Shown: piece by piece, positions 37,901 to 49,285 of the stretch
How the letters are laid out: each line of letters begins with the position of its first letter
How positions within the stretch are numbered: the first letter of the stretch is position 1
DNA from: Sipunculus nudus
Lineage: Eukaryota; Annelida; Sipuncula; Golfingiida; Sipunculidae
Reading direction: 5' to 3'
Assembly: GCA_026874595.1 (NCBI GenBank)
Contig: CM049314.1
Coordinates: forward strand, 8,798,729 to 8,862,728
Length of the DNA stretch: 64,000 bases
Translations under genes and position numbers: made by a program
Notes under the pieces: model-generated
Database searches by the model: none
Told to the model about the DNA's origin: nothing
What the model saw: the letters and a program-made list of their open reading frames with translations, nothing else

Positions 37901-40900
37901 TCTTTAAGCATGGGCCCCCATGCCAGAGATAACAATGCCAGAAATGTGTGTGTCCCTTCTTTTTTAAAAACTTATGATTTATCTGGTTCAGAATACTCAG
38001 AAATTCGGAATGTCGATAAAAAATTGCAATTCCACCACTACCAAACCCGCCATCCTGCCCACCTTGTAAGTGTGGTAAAAAAACTTGATGGATCATGGGA
38101 AAAAAAGGGACTCCATGGAAACTAATTTCCCCCTCCATTGGTAGTAATCAAGATGATTTAATTACTGGTACATTCTTTTTTATTGGACTATTTGTAACTC
38201 ATATATATGTCTGTGTGGATTTGTTTAGGGACCAGCCAATTTTGTCCATTGTATAGAAAAATACTAACACCTGAAATATGTTTTAATTTGTGAAAGGAAT
38301 TTACAAAAAAAAAACCAGTTGAGTCAACCTGAAGAAAAATATCCACTCAGCTAGTATATATGTGAATAATTTGCAAATACAGCTGAAATTCTGAGTTCAT
38401 ATAAGTTTATACTCATTTACAGTGCTCACAGTAAATTTATTATTTCTTTGAATTTCATGTTGAATATACTCACAGGTTTCATTTTTCCACCTTTAAGTAC
38501 ATGCATTACTAAATATTTAACATAAGAAATATGTGGACTAAATGTGTTTTTTAGTCATATCATATTATCATCAGCTACTGTACATTGTAATGATTTTGTA
38601 GGTGCTTCCCAAGTGCTCTGTGCTGACCTTGATCATACAGTTTTAATACTGCATTCTCTGAAACGAGAAATTTTTATTGCTGGTATCCTAAATTATTGGT
38701 CATGATTTTTACAATGTCTTTAGTGTACAACTCATCCTATTTATATGAAGGATTATGACATATTCCAAAAAATTGTCATTCTACTCAGAACTTTGCCGAT
38801 ACATGCCCCGCAAATAGATGCTCACTTAAACACTGTCCACAGAGTACTTTTGCGTAGCATCACTGTGCCCTTATTGAGCCTTGACAGGTTTATTTCTCCA
38901 AGTTTCTTGGAATGGCTCATGGGAGCTGCCATTTTTCATAGACACAATCCTGGATGTCATGAGTCACATGTAAGAATTATGACTAAACTGCTAGTTTTAA
39001 CATAGTTTTAACAAGGAGGATTTATTCATTTCTACCACTGCAGGTCACAATATTACATTGGGTCAGTTAAATACATGATTTTCCCTTGAAGACAAGGTAA
39101 ATATGCCAGTTCTCTTGTGAAATAAGATCGACTGGTCATCCTAAAAGAAGGTGAAATGACGGTCTCTTTTGGAGAAATAAATCAAGCAAGCAATATTTAC
39201 TGGAAGCTGCTATAATTGAAAAAGAAGGATAAGGTCACTGAAACATGTTGTGGCCTCGTATTTGTTTCTATGGGTCCAATCTCTCCTCAGATAGATTGTC
39301 TCCTTTGGACTGTCCTCAGAGTACTTTTGTTTTTTGGTGTCCTTAACAATCCCCTAGTCATTACGTGTATGCATTTAAAAAAGTGTGCTGAAATCTGTTG
39401 TAAGCACTTATACATAGAGGTCACAAAGTCTGATTTCAGATCTATGTCAAAATGCAGAGATTAAAATAGCCTCGGCACAGTCCAATCAGTAACTTCATGT
39501 TACATGTTTGTTCTGTACTAGAACCCAAAGGATGTGTAATGCCTCTGGCATGATATGCCTTCCTCTTGCTTAAGTGCTTGAGAGTGAGCAAGAAAATAGA
39601 CCTGTAGAAGTGGCCACTTTTCATTTGCATCACAGTGTGTTTTCCTGCAGTGTTTAAGTTTTTAAGAGATGTATGCATGATACAGATCACAAGATAAACA
39701 CTGTGGATTAATGTGCTTCAGGATGTGGGCGAAAAGTAGTTGCACATCATTGTTGTTTGGTATATTGCATAAAAATGTCCAGGTCTTTGTTAGTTCTTAG
39801 TCATGCCAGATGTAATTCTTTCACATTTACTGTACATATTTAAAAGATCATTTAGTCACTGTGTACATAATTATGCAGTATGTAACCTCACATACCCCTG
39901 GATTAGAAATTGAGAAATAAATATTTAATGATTTTCAGTCATTAGGTCACTAAGTATCTAGAATATAAACACTCCAAAACATTGTTTCAACACCTGATGC
40001 ACCTTTCCCCATGTATAATTCATTGTAATACATTGTTTTACAGATTAATGATCTGTTAACAGTATAACGTGTGAAGTACCAATCAGTTATTTAGAGAGTT
40101 GATTTATCTATAAATTAGTGGATGTCAGGATGTAAGACTGCTAAAATATGTGATATTGAAATGAATTAAATAGTAAGAATTATGTTTTGTTTTTCCCAGG
40201 CCATTCAGACTATACTGTCCAGACAGAAAAACTCTGTCATTTGACAGAGTGACCAAGTTAAAGAAAGGAAGTATATACTTCCAGGTGAGTAATGTTTTAT
40301 ATATTTATTTTCACTAGGTAATATTTGTGTTTTAAAGTTGATGGGAGTACTTGAGTCCTGTTAGCAACCCTAGACCTGCTACAGGTTGAGGAATGAAGTA
40401 TTTTGGAATAAAGATGAAAAAAATATGCAAGAAACCAGTCTGAGCACACTATACCTCTGATATATGACTTCCTAACCCACTGTCTGGTCCTTTTGTTTTA
40501 TCATTTCACTAAAATCTACCAGTCATTTCATGCAGGACAGCTCACCAAGGACAAGTATGGTTAGAATATACATTTGTTTATTTTCATCATTTATGAATTT
40601 TTTATGAATATAATTAATACTTTATATATACTAATGTATATACTATTGAATAAGGGCTACTCTGTACAGTTTACTATGCAATGAAATCACGACACTGTAT
40701 ATATAACTGTATAGTTCAAATTCTCTCTTCAATCAGGGGAATCTGGCCCAGCTTCAGAAGATGACCAACTGGTACGGCTGTAAGGTGCTGTACTTCGGGG
40801 ACCATGTCTATAGTGATCTGGCTGTATGTATTATCCTCTCCCCAGGTTGTCACAGTTCTGAAAATAATAATATATGTTGTACCTTTTATCATAAAATTTC

Positions 40901-43900
40901 ACTAGTCAAGTTATAACATGGATTTCCCATTAGATGTTGGTCTAAAATTTAATCAGTTTCATCATCTGAAATTTTGGAAATGTAATAAATGCAAATATGT
41001 ATTCTGAAAATAATAATATGTTGTACCTTTTATCATATAATTTCACTAGTCAAGTTATAACATGGATTTCCCATTAGATGTTGGTCTAAAATTTAATCAA
41101 GTTTCATAATCTGAAATTTAGAAATGTAATAAATGCAAATATGTTTTCATTAATGGTATATTTATTTCAAATTTTTGAATAAATCGGCAAATACTCAGGT
41201 TGTCATTTTTAGCGAACCTGTGAGCTTATGCAATGGTGTGGCATCATCTGTTGTCTGTTGTCTGTATGTTAACCCATACTATCTCAGAAACAGCAGGAGT
41301 TAGCATCATCAAATTTTATGCAAAAAACAGTCATCTAAAAAACTCAATCGGATTTTGCTTATTTTGTTGCTCTCTGCATTTACTAAGATTTTAAAAAAAC
41401 CTTTAAAATTCTTCTTCCCTGAAATTGTCCAGCCAAATTGTTCAATATTTCACAGAAATAATCCCCGAATCAGTTTCTCTCAAGTTCAAATTGTTCCATT
41501 TCTGTGATTTTTGGCTGAATTACAGGAAGCTGAACTTAGTTATTTATGCAAAAAAGCATACTGAAATTATAATCTCAGAAACGGCTGTGGCTATCATCAA
41601 GAAATTTTATGCAAATGTTGGTCACATGAGTGATATTTGAATAGAAGTATTGATGGCGCCACCTGCATCAACCTTTTTAGCTCAGCTGACAATAAGTCAT
41701 CTGAGCTATAGTCGTGGTCCATTGTCTGTCTGTCTGTCCGTCCGTCTGTCTGTCCGTAGATGTGGCACGTTTTGAAACCGTAAGACCTAGGAATCCAAAA
41801 TTTGGCATAATGTTAGATGTCCCCAGGATCTCAATATCAAAACCACTCATCTGTTTTTCCTCATATTTACCATAAATAATCCTCTATATAGTTCCTATGT
41901 ACATGCCAGATATTAGGTCTGTATTATATAATTTAAAAAAGTTATGGGCCCAAACATAAAGCATTTTGTAAATAATCAGGAAAGAAATTTGATCACTTAA
42001 CACAAAACTTAGTAAAGCTGAGCACATTTTTTCCAGTAATATTACTTTTATTAATCAAAATTAAATTGTATACCCAAAATTAGATCAAAATCTTTTAAAT
42101 TTTTAGCTCAGCTGACTGTAAGTCATCTGAGCTATAGTCATGGTCCTTTGCCTTCGTCCGTCAGTCCGTCCCGCCGTCCGTCCGTTAACAGGGCACGTTT
42201 TTAAACCATTGGACCTACGAATCCAAAATTTTGCTTACCATTAGATGTCCCCAAAATCTCCTACCATACCAAAAATTGGGTCATTAGGACTTCGTTCCTT
42301 CGAGATATTAAGGAAAAACCTCTGTTTTCCATAAAACAGCCATTGTAACACTTCAAGGCTGCCTAATGTCAAACCACTGATCTGTTTTTGATAATATTTA
42401 GTATTCACATTCTTCCATACATTTTCTATGAACATACCAAAAATTAGGTCAGTTTTAGGTATTATTTGTAAGTTATGGGCCCAAATATAATGCAATTTTT
42501 AAAAAATCAGGAAATATATTTACTCACCTAACATGAGAATTGCTGAAGCTGGAAACTTTTTTTCAGGAATATAACTTTATTTAATCAAGATTCAATGGTT
42601 TACCCAAAATTATATCTGAATTTTGCAAAATTTTCAAGTTATTAGCATAAATAAAAAATCAATACCTTAAATTTAGTCCAACTTTGGCAATGGCACATTT
42701 TTTCCCAGTAAGCACTGTTGATTTAATTTTCACAGCATATATACATAAGGATTTATTCTTTTATAATCTGAAATTTCAAAGGAATTGATTGAAAAGAGTA
42801 GCTTTTATTCAAGTTTTCATACACCATGTCAAGTGTTGTTTACATCTAGCCCACCTAGTAACACAGCCTTCACTTGCGTTATGTAACCCACCCCAGGCAG
42901 CTCGCCTTTGCCCAGCTTGGCCACTACTAGCAGGCTTCCACTCTGCCCTGCACTCCCCCCCCCCAGATGGTGCATTAACTAGATGAATGTTATAATTTTC
43001 TGTATTTTCTTTTATTCTTGGCTATGCTACATTTTAGATTTTGAATTGTACCACCAGGATTACAATGATTAAAGTGCACATTTAATTGTGTCCACAAAGT
43101 GGTGTATTGCTATGAAAGTGTGGATGTTCATCAGATAAGTAATTCCTCACTTGAGAAGAGTAAAAACTTCACCAGGTGTGAAATTGACTATTAATTCCAG
43201 TAATAAATTAAAGCTTACATTGTAATTAGCATAATGATATTGTTTGTCCCTCATTCAACCAATTGTGTGTATACTTTATTTAAAAAGATGTTTTTATTTT
43301 ACCAAATTTACTGAATCTTGTATTTTATTTCAGTGAATAAGATCAAGCATGTACTGAAAACTCCAATGTGCAAAACTTTTTAATGACCCAATATGAGCTA
43401 CACTCTGGATATATAATGATTGCAACTTAGAATTCTAATATTTTAACTTATATTTTCAGTGTTTTTTAATACAATTTTATAAAACTTGTAAATAAACAAA
43501 TTAATCAGATAAAAACTATTTTAATGGAAAAAGTGGATATGCTTTAATAATAGGCTTATATATAAACTAAAATGCATTATTCCTTTGAAAGTGAAATAAA
43601 GGTTTTAGTCCATTCTGTCCACTGGCCTGTCCATTTGTAAATTTTTCATATGCATCACAGTATCTCAAAACTTTTACTGTTTTTCTTCATTACAGTCTTG
43701 TCAGAGTATTAGTTTGCAATCATATATTTAGAACTTTACTATAACCAAGTAGGAGGGCCTCTTTTCTTTAGCTTCTTATATGCTTATATAAATGAAAAAC
43801 ATTAAAATAGAATATTTTGCATTTGCAAAAATTTCAAACTTAAGCTGAGCGCCGTGACCCATGGGTCCCTTGTTTTGTATGGGGGTCACGGTCGTCAGTA

Positions 43901-45385
43901 CATTTACCCATAATTTCTCAGGAATAGCTGAAGCTAGCATCCTGAAATTTTATGTAAAAATCTGTCACATATCAAATGTAGTGGGATTAAGCTTTTGTGG
44001 CGCCACCTGCATCAACTTACATTTTATGGGGAGAAAGCTTGATAGCCTTTGAAAATCATCTTCTCTGAAATTGTTCAGCCAAATTGTTCAAAATTTCACA
44101 GAAATGATCCCAGTGACAAGCTCTCTCAATTTTGTTCAAATGGTTTGGGTTTGATAAATATTGGCTGAGTTATAGGAATTTTAACTTAATTATTGGGGCA
44201 AGTAAGCATACCAACATAACAATCTCAGAAACAACATGAGCTAGCATCACCAAGTTTTGTGCAAATGTTGGTCACATGACTCATAATTGAAATTGCGGTT
44301 TTTGTGGCGCTACCTACACCAACCTGTTTTATATGGGCTAAAACCTCATAATTTTAGCTTCATTCAGCTTAAAAATGTTTTATGATGAAACTGTCAAGCC
44401 GAATGGTTTAATTTTTCTCAAGAATTACTGTACATTCTTAACCAATTCCTAAAGAACTAAATAATCACTATCTCTGAATTTGGAATTAAAACAATAAAAA
44501 ATCAATATAAAGTTTTTAGCTCAGCTGACTATAAGTCATCTGAGTTAAAGTTTTGGTCCTTTGAAAGCAAGACGTCTGTTAACAGGGCACATTTTTAGAC
44601 CCTTAGACCTACGATTCCAAAATTGGACATAGAGTTAGATATCCCCAAGTTCTCCTACAAAACCCTGAATATGAGTCACTGTGACTTAATTTCTTTGAGA
44701 AATTAAGTAAAAACCTCCATTTTCCAGTAAAACCCTAATGTTACACTTCAAAATCCACTGTGAAAACTGTTGTTGTTAATCTATTCATATTTGACATTAC
44801 ACACCTACATATATTTCCTATGTACAAGCCAGAAATTAACTCAATATTGTGTAAATCTTTGAAGTTATGGGCCAAAAGATAATGCACTTTGTCTGAAATT
44901 AGGAAATAAATTTACTCTCTTAACATGATAATTTTTCAAGCTAGAGAGCTTATTTGAAACATTTAACTATATTTAACTCATTTTAAGTGTATACTGGAAA
45001 TCAGATCAAAATTTTGTAATTTTATCTTAAATGTAAAATCATTTCCTTAAATTTTACCTAAATTTGACTTTGGCACATTTTTTCCTATACATACATTCAG
45101 TTTAATTTTCACATGATGGATAGATAAGGATTAAAGTAAACATAATCTGAAATTTGAAAGGAATTGGTCAAAAAGAGTAGCTTTTATTCAAGTTTTCATA
45201 TACCATGTCAAGCTCATTGGTGTCACTTATGCATATCTGAGTTTCACCTGCTTATGAGCACTGTTACTTTAATTCTCACAGCTTATCCACATAAGGAGAT
45301 AATCTTTTAAAAGTCAAAACTGTAGCTTCTATTCAAGTTTTCAGCCACCAGTATTGTTTACATCAGGCCAGCCCAGTTAAGTTGT

Positions 45386-45420
<35 letters not shown>

Positions 45421-48400
45421 ACGAGAGCTTGTAGCCCTGGCCTCCCCAGCCTATTACATAATTTCACTTGACTCCTGGCTCGCTTTGCCCAACTCAGGCA
45501 GGTTCCCCTCAGTTGCACATTTTTGCCTGTAAGCACATTTAATTTTATAGGATGCACATGGATGGATTTAAGCTTTTAAGGTCTTAAAATCGAAAGGAAT
45601 TGGTAAAAATTGTAGCTTTTATCCAAGAATTTATAAGATCATGTCATAAATATAACTGCTTCTTACATCAGGCATATCTTATGCCATAGGTGGTGTGGCC
45701 ACCTGAAGCTGTTTATGTAACAATTTACAGGTCATATAAACAAAATTAATGTTATATTTTTCAGTGTTAAATTCAGTTTTTGTTAAAACAAAAAAATTTC
45801 AGGATTTGAATCCAAAGCTCTACACATTGCAAATTTATGTTGTTAATTTATTTTTTTAATATTCATATATGATTAAATATTAGGATCAAGTATGTGCTCA
45901 TTGACATGTCTGAATATATAATAAGGTGTAAATACTTTGTAGCATTTCCTTCTTATCTTTTAAAGTGTGCTAGACCTTGCTATGAATGACACTGTACACT
46001 CAATTGATCAGGAATATTGGGCAAACTTTTATGGGATTTAATTTTTAGTTCACATGGCCATAAATAATACAAGGCCACACATTTTAAAAAAAATGTATAT
46101 TTTCATATATCACTTAGGCCCAGTACTATTTTTTTTCCTAATTGCATCATTAAATGGTTTCAGGCCACAAGTATAAATATTACATTGTGCAGATGCAATG
46201 TATACCTAATTGGCTTTTTATAACTTGCTTATCAAATTTAGTTTATGCTCATCTGAAAATGGAAAAGTTTCTTTATTAACTGAAATAAAATTCTGTAAAA
46301 ATTAAACTTTATTAACTGAAATAAAATTCTGTAAAATTTAAAAAGTGTATTATTATGCTTCAGCTCATGTCCATTCTTTAATTTACAGAGTTTCATCAGT
46401 TCCCGGTGGATTTATTTACATGCATATTACAGTCTATCAGTTGAATTATTGAAACTTTTACAAATGCATGAATGTGATCATGTAATCCATAAAAGTGCAC
46501 AGTCAACAAAAACTCTAGATTTTATACAATCATTCTCAGAATCAATTTCAGCTGAGCGCTGTGACCCACAGGTCCCTTGTTTGTTGTTGCTTGGACCATC
46601 AGTCCACCAGATTCTTGAGTGAGCGATAATACCAGAAGTTAAGATATGTTATAATTATCTACATTATATTGCATTATTTCTGTCTATTTTTTCATGTATT
46701 TGCAAAAAACATTTCTGTGGACCTTTGCATGCTGTTAGTGCTACTTAAATTATATAATACAAGGTGAATTTGGTACATGCATTCCACTGTATTAGTTGAC
46801 AATTTTAGCCTGTAAATACAGCACATCGGCCTGTTTTAAAAAATAAATAGAAGGTGTTTCTGGTTGATATTTAGCCTGCTTGCCAGCCTGCTATGTGTGT
46901 CCTCTATTCAGGGCCAACAGTTCGCATCAGCATTCACTGTGATTGTGTACAATTGCACAGCTGCGATAAATAGGGCATGTTGTGAAAAGATTGCTCTGAT
47001 ATTATTATTCATGTCCCACGCCACCGGTTGTCTTCTAGCTCAGTTCCCAACCTGTCTGTTTACCTTGACAATCCAGGCAGGCAGTCAGCCCCATATTTTT
47101 CTAGGTGGAAAATGAGCCGGCAAAGATCTGCCCCAGAAAATATTGCTAAAACATTTAGGCAGTCCCACAGGAGTCCACTCGTGTAACTAGTTACCAAAAG
47201 CCCCCACTGGTACCCCACGCTATTATGGCCCACTGCTCTCTCCCAGTGATGATTTGCACGAATTACAAATCAAATAAAGTGTCTTTCATTCAATGAGTCC
47301 AAGGCTAGATCTCTATTTCCAGCAAATCAGCAATGTGACAGCTCGTGAAAATCATATATATTCACTCAAGCTATTGAAATTTTGTGGTTTTGAATGTTTT
47401 AAGTAAAGATAATATTTATTCATTTCAGAAAATACTTTTTCTGAATTGATTCAGAATGTATGGTATCCTTGATTAGGGTTCTTTCAATTGTATAGGAATA
47501 GATTGGGTTCGTTGATTTTTGGTAGAGTCATAGAAAGCTGATGTTGGTCATAAGGCCATATAAGTATGCCTATTTTAAACTGAGAGCTACAATAGTCTTC
47601 TTCTGCAAAACTGTTGTTTCAACTTCTGTAATATTGCACAAAAACTATTCTTAGGTGGCCTTTGTTCAAGTAAACTTAAATGATTTTGGCAGAATTATTG
47701 GACCTTTATCAATGAAAGAACTTTGAGATTCTTTGATAAAGCTAATCATTTTGATATAAAAATCTTATGAATATGTCAGCTTGAAAAATAGCATTTTAGC
47801 CATCTAAAGTCTTTCAGTATGTGTAAACAGATTTACCAACAGGCCAAGATTGTGTCTGTATCTATATATAGCTTGGCAGACTGGTAACTATTTCAAAAGT
47901 GGCAATAGGCCAAAGGTTAGTCTAGATCTGTATCAGATATGGCAACAGGTCAAGAGTTCACTTTGTGCAGCCAGGTACAGGTCAAGAGTTCATTCAGTGC
48001 AGTAGTTGCAGTTGATAGTATGTTCCGGTTCATATTCCATTTGTCATATCAGCCTGAAATTGGGCATATGAATACATCTCAGATAGCTTCTTCATATACA
48101 AGACTGGTGGTGCCACCTACAATAATTTTTGCACAGTATATATGTCCCTGCTTATTTCTTTGGAGCGATTATACATATCAGCTTGAAATTATGTATGTTG
48201 ATACATCCCGGATAGTTTTGTTTTATACAAGGCTTGTGGCACCACCTGCAATTGTTTCAGGTATAATATTGCAGGTAATTTTGTATCCACTGTTTGCATG
48301 ATGTAAACATATTTATGAGGCTAACCATGCATTGCTTATTATTATTGCATGGATGATACATTAGAAATCTATTAAACTTTGAACATGCCAGTTTGCTTGT

Positions 48401-49185
48401 AATATTTTGATTGATTTGTAACATCAAGGGTTTTACATTCAGTCATGTAGAATTTTTTATAAGTTTAATCTGCAGATTTCATGGGAAGAGTAGAACGCAT
48501 TGCCATTCCAACCCATATTCTTTTAGGCTGCATTTGCTAGGATGCAATCCTTATCCAATCCAATTAAATAATGATACTAATGTAAATGATATGCATGATA
48601 TCCTTCCAGTTAGCACCAGGCTGAATATAGGGCACCTCCTCAGTGGGATCATGAAACAGAGCAATATTTATTTTTTTATAAAATATGATGAAAAGTGTTA
48701 AAAAAATACACTTTAGCTCCAGAAAAAAATGTCTGGTTCCAGTAGAATTTAAAATGAAAGTTTTCCTGTACAAGCTCGTAAAATATGATAATATGAAATT
48801 TTACTACCTAGATTTTTAAAATGTACTTGTTCCTCACTGTGGTTTTAATCACAGATTTATCTTTAAGTTTGAAGAAAAGTGGTAAAATGTATTATCCATG
48901 CTTCATTACCAGTTTATGTCCTTGTCCTGCACTAGGTTTTATTTTTTTTAGGATCCAACACTCAAGCATGGCTGGAGAACAGGAGCAATCATTCCAGAAC
49001 TTGAGGCAGGTGATTTCTTACACAACCAGATCTAGGGGTTGCCTAAATAACTTAGGTTTATATATATATACACAATAGTATTCTGTAACAACTTATAGTG
49101 CTAAGCCGCTACCTTGAGCCCAAGACCACAGTTAATGTGTTTATAGATGTGCTGTGAATGTAAAATGTGAAAGTATATATTTATA

Positions 49186-49247
<62 letters not shown>

Positions 49248-49248
49248 A

Positions 49249-49285
<37 letters not shown>

